Source of the DNA: Candidatus Azobacteroides sp.
Lineage (GTDB): Bacteria > Bacteroidota > Bacteroidia > Bacteroidales > Azobacteroidaceae
Length of the DNA stretch: 38,534 nt
Direction: 5' to 3'
Assembly (NCBI GenBank): GCA_009783445.1
Contig: WRFY01000108.1
Span: forward strand, 1 to 38,534
The notes beneath the pieces were generated by a model. The model was not told the origin of the DNA. It made no database searches and saw only the letters and a list, made by a program, of their open reading frames with translations. Position numbers and translations under genes: made by a program. The first letter of the stretch is position 1; the number at the start of each line of letters is the position of its first letter. Of the stretch, positions 18,195 through 27,528 are shown piece after piece.

Positions 18195-19583
18195 TCACTT
18201 CCATTCAGCGTCCGGAAATTGTTCCTCTATTTCATTTTCGCCGCTATCTTCTTCATTTTCATTTTCTTCATTCTCTTCTGGCCGATACCAATTTATTTTT
18301 CGTGAAAAATACATAATAATCCCCAGAATAACAAACAATCCGATGCTTCCGATCAGTAGAGCTACATCTTCCAATTGAAGTATAACATATAGAAAAACAT
18401 ACAAAATGACCAACATCAAAGACAACATCCCTGTTTGCAATCTGTTTTGGAAAATACTGGAACTGTAAGCGGCGATCAACGCAATAGTGGCGATACTGGC
18501 TATCAGATAAGCAATAGCAAAATTGATTTGTTCGGAGAGGGATAAAAGCAAACTGTAAAACAAAATTAGGGCAATGCCTACCAATAAATATTGTATCGGG
18601 TGAATCCGCTTTTTCGTCAACACTTCGACAAAGAAAAAAACGGCGAACGTCAACACGATAAACATCAACGAATATTTGGCCGAACGCATATTTTGTTGAT
18701 ACTGGTCGACCACATCCACCAAATTCACCCCAAACGAGGCCTGATCAAAATATCCGACTTCATTATCGTTCCATTTTTCTGGAATATTGCGATTAAAACT
18801 CAAAATGCTCCATTTAGCCGTGAAACTTGTGTCGCCAAGCGTATATTCAGGCGAAAAACTGCCGATAAATCCCGGCGATTTCCAAGCGCCCTCTATTTCC
18901 GCTTTCGACATATTTCCAATGGGAACAAAATTGAGGTCGCCGCTGCCGTTTAGATGCAGGTTGCATTCGTAATGCAAAGGTTCTTCCGATGCAGGTCGAA
19001 TCAAGTCTTTTAGATTAACGATCAAACTCATGCTTCTCGGGTTTGCCTGAGTTCCAATCTCTGCGGTATACGATTGGTTGTTCACATGAAATACTAATTG
19101 GTTTGTAACTCCTTGCAAATCGGAAATCTGCAACGATAAATACGCTTTATCGAATTGAACCGTACTGTTGTCTATTTTCAGTTTATTCAATGCGGCAAAT
19201 TGCCCGTCGATATGGATTTCACTCTTGTACAAAATCGTTTTATAAATGCCATAGTGACGTTCTTCAGGATACAATTGAGCGGAAATGTTCAGATTTTCAG
19301 GCGTTATATGTATTTCGTGCTGTTGCGTCCACGCTTTTTTATCCTTATCCAAACCCGTAGTAATATAAGGTATCGTCAGAATGGGTCCGCAGACCGTTTG
19401 CGCCTGACTCCATTTTTCATTGATTCGATTAATTGCTTCCAAACTCCGTTCTTTTCTTTCCAAAATCAAATTTTGAATCATCATATTCGGAATCAACATC
19501 AGCAAGGTAAGAACGATTATAATCATAGCTTTAAAAGTAAGCGATTGGGAAAATTTCCCGTCATTTTTTCTTTTTGTTTCCAT
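18195..19583 (-). CDS. creD: CreD-family inner membrane protein
   Basis: Start reassigned to METKRKNDGKFSQSLTF at 19583. Polytopic C-terminus KKRIHPIQYLLVGIALILFYSLLLSLSEQINFAIAYLIAS typical of CreD; acidic E/N-rich tail. Confidence 0.9.
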   Translation of the reverse strand: METKRKNDGKFSQSLTFKAMIIIVLTLLMLIPNMMIQNLILERKERSLEAINRINEKWSQAQTVCGPILTIPYITTGLDKDKKAWTQQHEIHITPENLNISAQLYPEERHYGIYKTILYKSEIHIDGQFAALNKLKIDNSTVQFDKAYLSLQISDLQGVTNQLVFHVNNQSYTAEIGTQANPRSMSLIVNLKDLIRPASEEPLHYECNLHLNGSGDLNFVPIGNMSKAEIEGAWKSPGFIGSFSPEYTLGDTSFTAKWSILSFNRNIPEKWNDNEVGYFDQASFGVNLVDVVDQYQQNMRSAKYSLMFIVLTFAVFFFVEVLTKKRIHPIQYLLVGIALILFYSLLLSLSEQINFAIAYLIASIATIALIAAYSSSIFQNRLQTGMLSLMLVILYVFLYVILQLEDVALLIGSIGLFVILGIIMYFSRKINWYRPEENEENENEEDSGENEIEEQFPDAEWK

Positions 19584-19618
19584 ACTCGTTTTTTGTTTAT
19601 AAATAGTTTTTGATATAA

Positions 19619-19640
19619 AAAGTACTTTGTTTTTCAAAGT
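19619..19640. promoter_or_regulatory. Operator-like element, copy A
   Basis: AAAGTACTTTGTTTTTCAAAGT; 19/22 identical to copy B, with differences confined to the spacer. Confidence 0.6.
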
Positions 19641-19656
19641 ATAAATGTAAAAAAAA

Positions 19657-19947
19657 TTAATTCATCAATTTTTCCAAAGCATCCAGATGTTCCTTGAAAC
19701 AATTTCTACCCAATTCGGTAATTTCATATTTTGTATTGGGTTTTCGCCCAATGAATTGTTTCCGCGACTGAATATAATGAATATTTTCCAAAGCCTTCAG
19801 ATGACTTGCTAAATTTCCGTCGGTGATTTCCAGCAATTCCTTCAGGGTATTAAAGTCCGCCCCTTCGTTTACCGATAAAACGGACATAATTCCCAAGCGA
19901 ATTCGACTGTCAAAAACTTTATTCAAATTGGATATAATGCTGGTCAT
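19657..19947 (-). CDS. Winged-helix transcriptional regulator (ArsR/MarR-like)
   Basis: 96 aa; SNLNKVFDSRIRLGIMSVLSVNEGADFNTLKELLEITDGNLASHLKALE; genomic pairing with CreD. Confidence 0.88.
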   Translation of the reverse strand: MTSIISNLNKVFDSRIRLGIMSVLSVNEGADFNTLKELLEITDGNLASHLKALENIHYIQSRKQFIGRKPNTKYEITELGRNCFKEHLDALEKLMN

Positions 19948-20552
19948 TTTTTCTTCAGATCGTATTTAATATACATAGCCAAACCGTAAAAGATATGACA
20001 GAGTCCAAAACCGATCGTCCAGAACAAAAGACCATGGTTCAAAAAAATAGCGGCCAACAACCCGCACACAATTTCTGTAATGCCTAAATAATAGATTTCT
20101 TCGAAGGTGTATTTGGAAGCATTCAGCAAAGCTAATCCATAGAAAATAAGAGTCAAAGCGGCTACCAAATCCACATGTCCCCGCAACAGAAAGATAAACG
20201 AAAAAATACCTCCGGCTATTAAAGGGATGGCCAACTGATACAGTATCCGTTTGGTTGCACTATTAAAAAGTTTTTGATTACTTTTTTTTGCTTTTTTCCA
20301 CGAAAAAAAAATACCGAAGCCAATGGAGACCAACAATACCAGTAAGGCATCTGTCAACAATACCAACGATTCTCGGATGCGTTCCGAATGGCTCATGGCT
20401 GAATCGCACTGCAAATAAAAATAGGCAAAGACGGCGCCGCATGTACCCGAAATTCCCGCCACAATTCCAGATAATCCGCTTAATGAAAGAAATTTACTCG
20501 ATTTTTCCATCATCTCGCGAATGACTTTTATATCTTCTGCTTGTTTGTTCAT
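19944..20552 (-). CDS. Polytopic membrane protein of the CreD module
   Basis: 202 aa with several hydrophobic helices; 4-nt overlap with the regulator. Confidence 0.75.
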   Translation of the reverse strand: MNKQAEDIKVIREMMEKSSKFLSLSGLSGIVAGISGTCGAVFAYFYLQCDSAMSHSERIRESLVLLTDALLVLLVSIGFGIFFSWKKAKKSNQKLFNSATKRILYQLAIPLIAGGIFSFIFLLRGHVDLVAALTLIFYGLALLNASKYTFEEIYYLGITEIVCGLLAAIFLNHGLLFWTIGFGLCHIFYGLAMYIKYDLKKK

Positions 20553-20571
20553 TTCTTTATTCCATCAATTA

Positions 20572-20593
20572 AAAGTACTTTGTTCCGCAAAGT
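20572..20593. promoter_or_regulatory. Operator-like element, copy B, overlapping a -7 promoter element
   Basis: AAAGTACTTTGTTCCGCAAAGT; minus strand carries TAACTTTG (20595-20588), matching the Bacteroidetes TAnnTTTG -7 consensus. Confidence 0.6.
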
Positions 20594-20734
20594 TAATGTA
20601 TGTTTTTTAAAAAACAATGATTTTGAAATATTTTTTGAAAAAGAAGCCTTCGTACGTCCCGATACGTCATCTGCAAGCTGAAGCATCCGAAAATAAAAAG
20701 ATAACAGATCAATCCATTCTGAATAATTTTATTG

Positions 20735-20742
20735 TAACTTTG
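20735..20742 (+). promoter_or_regulatory. Bacteroidetes-type -7 element (TAACTTTG)
   Basis: Exact TAnnTTTG match 46 nt upstream of the DUF3127 start; no clear -33 TTG at ideal spacing. Confidence 0.45.
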
Positions 20743-20788
20743 CAGCTATTCAAAATAAAAAACCAATTAATAAAAAGATTTACAACAG

Positions 20789-21151
20789 ATGCAAATAACA
20801 GCAAAACTAATACAAATTCTTCCATTGGAAACAGGAGTGGGACGAAATGGGGAATGGAAAAAACAAAACATTGTCGTTGAAACCGAAGCACAATATGCGC
20901 GTAAAATATGCATCAGCATTTGGGGCGATAAAATCCCAACCCAACTGCAAGTCGGACAGTTGCTCACGATCGATTTCGATATCGAAAGCCGCGAATTCAA
21001 CGGACGGTGGTATACCGATATAAAAGCATGGAAAGTAGAAACGGCGCGGTCGGCGCAGGATCCGTTTGCATCGGAGCCGCCTCCTCGCTACGGAATGCCT
21101 GAGCCGCCTCCTGAACCGCCCGCTCCGGATTTTAACGATTTGCCTTTTTGA
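20789..21151 (+). CDS. DUF3127 family protein (possibly ssDNA-binding/OB-like)
   Basis: 120 aa; MQITAKLIQILPLETGVGRNGEWKKQNIVVETEAQYARKICISIWGDKI; acidic/proline-rich tail ending DFNDLPF. Confidence 0.85.
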   Translation: MQITAKLIQILPLETGVGRNGEWKKQNIVVETEAQYARKICISIWGDKIPTQLQVGQLLTIDFDIESREFNGRWYTDIKAWKVETARSAQDPFASEPPPRYGMPEPPPEPPAPDFNDLPF

Positions 21152-21157
21152 AAATGA

Positions 21158-24088
21158 ATGAATGTGGAAAGCGTTTCCAGAAACATGCAAGATCATTCGA
21201 TGAATCATCCTTTCGCTGAACCTTTTCTCAGTCTTGTCGCTAAGGACTTGATTTCTCGTTTTGGAACGGATTTGTCCGGCGTGACGGTCGTTTTTCCAAG
21301 CGTGCGTGCAGGTTTGTTTTTCAACAATTACCTGTACAGGCAGGCGCAAAAATCTTTGTGGGCGCCGCAATATACTTCCATTGAACGGCTATTCGAACAA
21401 ACTTCTTCTTTGCGGAAAGGCGATCCAATCCAACTGATTATGCTTCTTTATGAAACATATATTCAAATTTACAACGCCCATGCGGAGATTCCTTCTACAG
21501 AAACCTTGGACGAATTCTTCTTTTTCGGAGAAATTCTCCTCAGCGATTTCGACGATGTGGACAAAAATCTGGTACAAGCAAAATCGTTGTTTATCAATCT
21601 GAAAGATTTGGATGACTTGAAAGACGATTTTTCCTATCTGTCCGACGAACAGATGCAACTTCTCAATCGCTATTTCAAACCGATTTTTCAGGGAGACAGC
21701 GCCTTGAAAACAGCATTCCGCAATGTTTGGAATCTCTTGGGTGAAGTGTATGTTTCTTTCCGTGAACGACTTAAAGCAGAAAACATGGCTTATCCAGGAA
21801 TGCAAATGCGCGACGTGATTGAAAACGAAGGTTATGAATTTTCGGGAAAACACTATGCATTTGTCGGATTGAACGCCTTGAGCCAGTGCGAAGAACGATT
21901 GCTCAAACGCTTGAAAAACAAAGCTTCTTTTTATTGGGATTACGATCTGTATTATCTGGAAACCGAAGCCGGAAAATTTGTCAAAAAAAACATCCAGCAA
22001 TTCGGTTCAGCCTTAGACGCCAGTTTGTTTGATACATTCTTACAAGGAGAGAAAATAATCGCTATGGTAGCTTCTCCATCCGAAAGCGGTCAATCGGCGG
22101 TAGTGGAGCCATGGATCGATTCCTTGAAAAAAGCGCCCTCGTTTACTCAACCCGATTCGGCGATCGTATTGTGCAACGAAGCTATTCTACCGGTTGTAAT
22201 GCATGCCGTACCGCCCGAAAAAGTGAAAAATGTCAATATCACAATGGGATTTCCTCTTACGCAAACAGCTATCAGCAGTTTTCTGCAGGTGATCGCCGAA
22301 TTGCAAACCAAAGGGTATCGTCCAGCAAACGGCTCTTTTGGATACAATTATGTTTTGCCGGTATTGCGACATCCGTATGCTTCGCTCATTTTTCCGGAAG
22401 CTGGCGAAGTAGAAAAGGAATTGATCAAAAACAGTATTTTTTTCCCAACACGGGAACAACTTAAAGATCCCTTGCTTTTTTCATACGCTCCAGATACTTT
22501 AAGTTTGGCAAAGTATCTTTTAGATGTGATTCAAAAAGTAGGTCAATCTTACGAAAATCAAACATTCGGAGCCGATGCTTACGCCGGATTGTATCAGGAA
22601 TCTATTTTTCGTGCCTACCAGGTAGTGAATCGGTTGTACGGAATTCTTGCGTCCAGAAACGAACATTTGGAAAAGCCGACTTTTCTCCGTTTATTGAAAA
22701 AATTATTATCTACCGTTCAAATTCCTTTTCACGGAGAACCTGTCAAAGGCCTGCAAATCATGGGCGTTTTGGAAACCCGCACCCTCGATTTCAAAAATTT
22801 ACTGATGCTGAATGTAAACGAAGGCTTCATGCCCGCCGGCGGAACGAACGAAAATACATTTATTCCTCAATTCCTTCGCACACATTTTGGCATGAATACA
22901 ATTGAATATCAAGAATCAATCTTCGCTTACTATTTTTACCGACTCATTCAACGAGCCGAAAAAATAACTTTGGTCTACAATACGGACAAAACCCAAATGG
23001 GCAAAGCCGAAATGAGCCGTTTTCTCCTGCAGTTGCTGGTTCAAGCGACATGGAAAAACAAGATCAAGCGCTTTGCGCTGCAATCGCCGATCCAACCGTG
23101 GCAATCGCAACCTATACAGGTACATAAAGATGAAGTTTTGATGAAAACGCTTTACAGCCGGTACGACTTGAATACCCGTCCGGAAGCTCGCCGTTTATCG
23201 CCCTCGGCGCTCAATTCTTTTATCAATTGCGGGTATAAATTTTATTTAGAACATATTAAAGGTTTGAAAGACAAAGACGAATTAGTCGATGAGATGGACA
23301 GTTCCGTATTTGGATTGATTTTTCACCGCTCGGCTGAATATCTCTACAATGAAATACGCAAAAAACACACAGCCTCAGCACATTGGCCATTTACCGTTTA
23401 TGCGGAGGATTTGGAATTCTATTTGAAATCGCCGCACCGGATTCGAAAGTTGGTTTTAAAAGCCTTTGAAAAAGAATATTTCAAGGGACGCAGCGTGGTG
23501 GAAGAGGATTTCAATGGAGAGCAACTTCTAAACCTGTATATGATTTGCAAGATGCTTGACCGATTGATTCTGTTCGACAAACGGCGCGCTCCGTTCACTA
23601 TACATGGATTGGAACGGGAAATTGGTAGCATTTTCCTTTTGGAACATCGGAATATTCGACTGAATATTGGAGGAATAATCGACCGTTTGGAAGAAAAAGA
23701 AGGGAAGTATTATATTCTTGATTACAAAACCAGCGGGAAGGCCAAAGATTGTCAATCGCTGGAACAACTTTTTGAACCGAAAAGCGACCGCCCCTCCCAC
23801 ATTTTCCAAACATTTGTATATGCTTTGGCTTTATTGCAGAAAAAAGAGATACAGGAGCCTGTTGTTCCAGCGTTGTTGTATATGCAACAAGCGGGCAAAG
23901 AAGATTATTCTCCTGTTATCGTATACAACAAAAAAAATGTGGAAGACTTCAGGCCTTTGGCTGACGAATTTAAGCGGCTACTGTTGGCCAAGATCGACGA
24001 ATTGTTCGATCCCGCGCTTCCTTTTCAGCAAACCGAAGCAGTCAAAACTTGCGAATATTGTTCTTTCCGGGAAATGTGTAACCGATGA
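21158..24088 (+). CDS. PD-(D/E)XK nuclease / AddB-like recombination protein
   Basis: 976 aa; C-terminal LRLSPSALNSFINCGYKFYLEHIKGL, YYILDYKTSGKA, and CEYCSFREMC (AddB-like Fe-S cysteines). Confidence 0.88.
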   Translation: MNVESVSRNMQDHSMNHPFAEPFLSLVAKDLISRFGTDLSGVTVVFPSVRAGLFFNNYLYRQAQKSLWAPQYTSIERLFEQTSSLRKGDPIQLIMLLYETYIQIYNAHAEIPSTETLDEFFFFGEILLSDFDDVDKNLVQAKSLFINLKDLDDLKDDFSYLSDEQMQLLNRYFKPIFQGDSALKTAFRNVWNLLGEVYVSFRERLKAENMAYPGMQMRDVIENEGYEFSGKHYAFVGLNALSQCEERLLKRLKNKASFYWDYDLYYLETEAGKFVKKNIQQFGSALDASLFDTFLQGEKIIAMVASPSESGQSAVVEPWIDSLKKAPSFTQPDSAIVLCNEAILPVVMHAVPPEKVKNVNITMGFPLTQTAISSFLQVIAELQTKGYRPANGSFGYNYVLPVLRHPYASLIFPEAGEVEKELIKNSIFFPTREQLKDPLLFSYAPDTLSLAKYLLDVIQKVGQSYENQTFGADAYAGLYQESIFRAYQVVNRLYGILASRNEHLEKPTFLRLLKKLLSTVQIPFHGEPVKGLQIMGVLETRTLDFKNLLMLNVNEGFMPAGGTNENTFIPQFLRTHFGMNTIEYQESIFAYYFYRLIQRAEKITLVYNTDKTQMGKAEMSRFLLQLLVQATWKNKIKRFALQSPIQPWQSQPIQVHKDEVLMKTLYSRYDLNTRPEARRLSPSALNSFINCGYKFYLEHIKGLKDKDELVDEMDSSVFGLIFHRSAEYLYNEIRKKHTASAHWPFTVYAEDLEFYLKSPHRIRKLVLKAFEKEYFKGRSVVEEDFNGEQLLNLYMICKMLDRLILFDKRRAPFTIHGLEREIGSIFLLEHRNIRLNIGGIIDRLEEKEGKYYILDYKTSGKAKDCQSLEQLFEPKSDRPSHIFQTFVYALALLQKKEIQEPVVPALLYMQQAGKEDYSPVIVYNKKNVEDFRPLADEFKRLLLAKIDELFDPALPFQQTEAVKTCEYCSFREMCNR

Positions 24089-24204
24089 GCAGTATGCTAG
24101 TAGTCATGCTGATTCAATGTGTTCAATCGTCGCCAATGAATTGACGAGCATAATTTTTGCATATATAATTTTGATCAGATGACGATTTTTTTGTCATTTT
24201 TCTT

Positions 24205-24212
24205 TATCTTTG
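24205..24212 (+). promoter_or_regulatory. Putative -7 element TATCTTTG upstream of the DegT-like gene
   Basis: Matches TAnnTTTG; T-rich context; start codon at 24278. Confidence 0.4.
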
Positions 24213-24277
24213 TATTTTGATAAGGAGGCAATAAAGGCTATTATTATTTTTTATAAAACAAAAAGTAGAAGAAAACA

Positions 24278-25210
24278 ATGGATTTTTATAATCAATTTGT
24301 TATCAATCCAGAAAAATTTCGAATTCCTCAATATTCGATCAGTCCATTTTCAACTGAATGGGTGAGAAAGAATTATAAAATATTACAATCTAAACAACCG
24401 ATCGACAACGATTTACTAAGACAATATTTCGGACGTTTCCTTTGTTTTGAAACTGGACGGTCGGCTTTATCTTATGCATTGTCGCATTACAAATTGTCGG
24501 AAAATGATGAGGTTTGCATCATGACAACTTCCCAAAATCGATACATAAGCAGTTGTGTGACAAAAGAAATAGAAAAGTTTTGCCAATGGAGCCGGCAATT
24601 ATCGGAAAAAACTAAGGTAATATTGGTCAATCACGAATTTGGAACCGCCTACAAATCAATGGATAAGGTTTTGAAATTGAATTTGCCAATCATTGAAGAC
24701 TTGGCGATGAGTTTATTTTCAACCGATGATAACCAGCAAACTGGAAATTATGGCGATTTTACAATCTATAGCCTGCCTAAATTTTTTCCTTTGCAATGGG
24801 GAGGAATTGTAAAAATCAATATGCCGGATTATGAAAAAAAATCAATTAACTTTAATCCTCATCTATCAACGGACTTACAACGATTACTATCTTTTTATTT
24901 GAAAGAAGGAGAAAACATCAAACAGCGGAGAAAACATCATAATGCTCTTTTTCAACATTATTTGTCATGCTTAGATTTTAAAAGTAGATTTGAATACAAT
25001 GATAACGAAACCCCATCCGTTTACATGTGTTCTACGCCTCCTTCTGTCAATTTAGAAGGATTGAAAGTGTTTTTACAGCAAAACGGAGTGGAAGCAAGCG
25101 TTTTTTATGGCGAAAGCGCCTTCTTTGTACCTGTGCATCAGAATTTGAATGAGGAAGATATCCTTTTTATAGTTTCACTAATAAAATATTTTTGCGATGA
25201 TAACAAGTAA
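24278..25210 (+). CDS. DegT/DnrJ/EryC1-like PLP aminotransferase (divergent)
   Basis: 310 aa; ETGRSALSYALSHY, LPIIEDLAMSLFSTDD, GDFTIYSLPKFFPLQWGGIV. Confidence 0.7.
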   Translation: MDFYNQFVINPEKFRIPQYSISPFSTEWVRKNYKILQSKQPIDNDLLRQYFGRFLCFETGRSALSYALSHYKLSENDEVCIMTTSQNRYISSCVTKEIEKFCQWSRQLSEKTKVILVNHEFGTAYKSMDKVLKLNLPIIEDLAMSLFSTDDNQQTGNYGDFTIYSLPKFFPLQWGGIVKINMPDYEKKSINFNPHLSTDLQRLLSFYLKEGENIKQRRKHHNALFQHYLSCLDFKSRFEYNDNETPSVYMCSTPPSVNLEGLKVFLQQNGVEASVFYGESAFFVPVHQNLNEEDILFIVSLIKYFCDDNK

Positions 25211-25673
25211 TATTCAATTAGGAATAGATGTTTATATTGATCCGACTACCTCTATTAACAATGTTACGATCGGAAATCATGTTAAGATTGCTAAGTATTG
25301 CAGTATTTTCGGTTCTACCCATCATCCATTGGAAATAGGGGATAACTCTTATATTGGCATGCTATCCATTATCAACGGATATGCAGCCAAAGTAGTTGTA
25401 GGAAAAAATGTTTCAATTGCGCAAAGAGTTAATATCATGGCTGATTCTGGACCGAATGCCAGCCCTTTGATGCAGCAATATTATCCAATATTAACGGGAA
25501 ATATAATCATAGGCGATCACTCATGGATTGGCGCAAATGCGATTATTATGCCCGGCGTTGAATTGGGAGAATTTTGTGTGGTAGCGGCCAATTCATTCGT
25601 AAATAAAAGTTTTCCTTCCTATTCTGTTATTGGTGGTAATCCGGCGAAATTATTAAAAAAACTCACCCTTTAA
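25197..25673 (+). CDS. Left-handed beta-helix (hexapeptide repeat) acyltransferase
   Basis: 158 aa; NVTIGNHVKIAKYCSIFG, IIGDHSWIGANAIIMPGVELGEFCVVAANSFVNKSFPSYSVIGGNPAKLLKK; 14-nt overlap with the upstream ORF. Confidence 0.88.
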   Translation: MITSNIQLGIDVYIDPTTSINNVTIGNHVKIAKYCSIFGSTHHPLEIGDNSYIGMLSIINGYAAKVVVGKNVSIAQRVNIMADSGPNASPLMQQYYPILTGNIIIGDHSWIGANAIIMPGVELGEFCVVAANSFVNKSFPSYSVIGGNPAKLLKKLTL

Positions 25674-25744
25674 TTTCGATTGTAAGATATGTCGACGGAT
25701 TCTTCACGGAGCGAAAGAAATTTTCCTGTGTCCCGCGACAAATT

Positions 25745-26713
25745 CTACTTTCGTCTTAAATCTAATTCATATATGTTGTAAGCCACTCCTCTTCCTCCAA
25801 ATCCATCCTTTTGGAACAACAAGTTATTATTCAGATAATACCCCATTTGTTCTGTCGATTGTCCGAAGTCAAAATAATCGTAGTCTTTATATTCATTATT
25901 TATCAAATAATCAAACAGTAAGTCCAATGCACCTAATTTCTTGCCTTCCTGATTTGCAGAAATATACTGAACATGAACTATTTGTTTATTAAGGTATAGT
26001 ACCGTTCCAGCCAGTATGTCGTTTTGTTTTTGAATAAGATACAATTTAATGTTCTCCGAAAACAAACCCTTTAAATATAAAATTTCATTGAGAGTATGTA
26101 CCGGCTTTACTCCATATTTTGCATCCAAATTGTCATGTAATATTTTCCAAAATGCTTCAAAATTATCAGAGCAGAAATATTTCAAATCATTGTTGATTGC
26201 TTTTCGTATTCCAGCTTTACGCGATTCAACAAATTTCAATTTTTTCTCCAACAAGATCGTTGAAGAAATATTGCAGCCAATCCATTTTGCGTCATTTCGA
26301 AATAAAGCATAGATATCTTCTTGAGCGGGATAAGCAGTGTATATATATGGAATAGCTTTATAAATGATTGTATTAATATCATGATTCTTATAATAAAGAA
26401 TGATACATTCAAAAACATCCAATATGTCAATTACAGACAGTTTGTTGATGTAAATCAGACCTCCATAGGTCAATCCTTGATGAGAGTATACAGCATTATC
26501 TTTCACATTTGCTGGAAATACGGCAACCAATTTCTTTTTGTGATAGATCAATAAAGAGAAATCAGTAAAACGGTCGGAATGATAATCCATATAATTTCTG
26601 TTAAGCAAAAATGTTCCATTTTTGGAAATGTCTATTAGATTATTCCACTCATTTTTGTCTGCATCTGAATATTTCACGATTTCAAACAGTTCTTTAGCGC
26701 TTAAATTCTCCAT
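25745..26713 (-). CDS. FemAB/GNAT-like aminoacyl- or N-acyltransferase
   Basis: Start set at MENLSAKELFEIVKYSDADKNEWNNLI (26713); GNAT/FemAB-like fold signature LGALDLLFDYLINNEYKDYDYFDFGQST. Confidence 0.65.
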   Translation of the reverse strand: MENLSAKELFEIVKYSDADKNEWNNLIDISKNGTFLLNRNYMDYHSDRFTDFSLLIYHKKKLVAVFPANVKDNAVYSHQGLTYGGLIYINKLSVIDILDVFECIILYYKNHDINTIIYKAIPYIYTAYPAQEDIYALFRNDAKWIGCNISSTILLEKKLKFVESRKAGIRKAINNDLKYFCSDNFEAFWKILHDNLDAKYGVKPVHTLNEILYLKGLFSENIKLYLIQKQNDILAGTVLYLNKQIVHVQYISANQEGKKLGALDLLFDYLINNEYKDYDYFDFGQSTEQMGYYLNNNLLFQKDGFGGRGVAYNIYELDLRRK

Positions 26714-26961
26714 ACTACTTTCTTTTTCTTGATTCTCTCTTTCTTTAAAACAATATTTCTTTAAATCGATTTGGACTGGCTCATCATTTTTTTCAACACG
26801 AATCTGTTTTTTATGTCGTACTGCATTGCATATCATCTTCGAAAAAACAGTTCAGTAGTAAAATAGCTTCAATAAATAACATCTTTGATTTCTCATAAAA
26901 ATATACTGAAAGATAGCCTTTTGTAGTAGCAAGGATTCTCAACCGAACCCTATATCAGTTG

Positions 26962-26993
26962 CAAAATTAATACAATTGATTTTGATTAAGCAA
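26962..26993 (-). promoter_or_regulatory. Candidate promoter for the FemAB-like gene
   Basis: Minus strand TTG (26993-26991)-N21-TAATTTTG (26969-26962), Bacteroidetes -33/-7 arrangement. Confidence 0.4.
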
Positions 26994-27226
26994 GAATATT
27001 CAATAAATTTTCGAATATCGACATAAATTTGTTATTTTTATTATAATTCTACGTTAACATATCATGATTTATTTTTAAAAGTAACAGAGAAAAGTATCTT
27101 TTTCGATTCATTCCAAAATATTTCGCTATTCATTTGTTTTTTCAATAAAAATAGCGGAACTTTACCGATGAAGAGGTTTTTTAATGACACGTCTAATGAA
27201 AAAGCGTTAAATTCAAATCAAAAATC

Positions 27227-27528
27227 ATGAAAAAGATTAATTGTATGTTGTGAAGTCGATTGTGCCGCTTGTGAGATAAAAATAGCCACGAGGGCGAGCG
27301 ACAACGCCTGAAGGGCAAAAACAGCTAAAGTAGGCTTCAAACAATTTCTCTATCCCAAATCTACCTATAGCCAGAGAAAGGGAAGAAGGAGTGAAATTTT
27401 CAGATTGCGAAGAACGTGAAATCCGTAACTGCGTTCACGCAAAAAGCTATCAAACGTGTGTCGATTGCGAAGAATTGGAAAATTGCCTCATCGGCAGTAA
27501 ACATACTTTTTACGATGGATATCCATAA
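27227..27528 (+). pseudogene. Decayed DUF3795-like Cys-rich protein gene
   Basis: Three frames: MKKINCM.. (27227), CEVDCAACEIKIATRASDNA*RAKTAKVGFKQFLYP, then FSDCEEREIRNCVHAKSYQTCVDCEELENCLIGSKHTFYDGYP* ending 27528. Confidence 0.75.

Noticed and set aside
21389-22000. 203-aa minus ORF antisense to the AddB-like gene
   Set aside because: Phe/Ile-rich antisense shadow of an intact nuclease gene.
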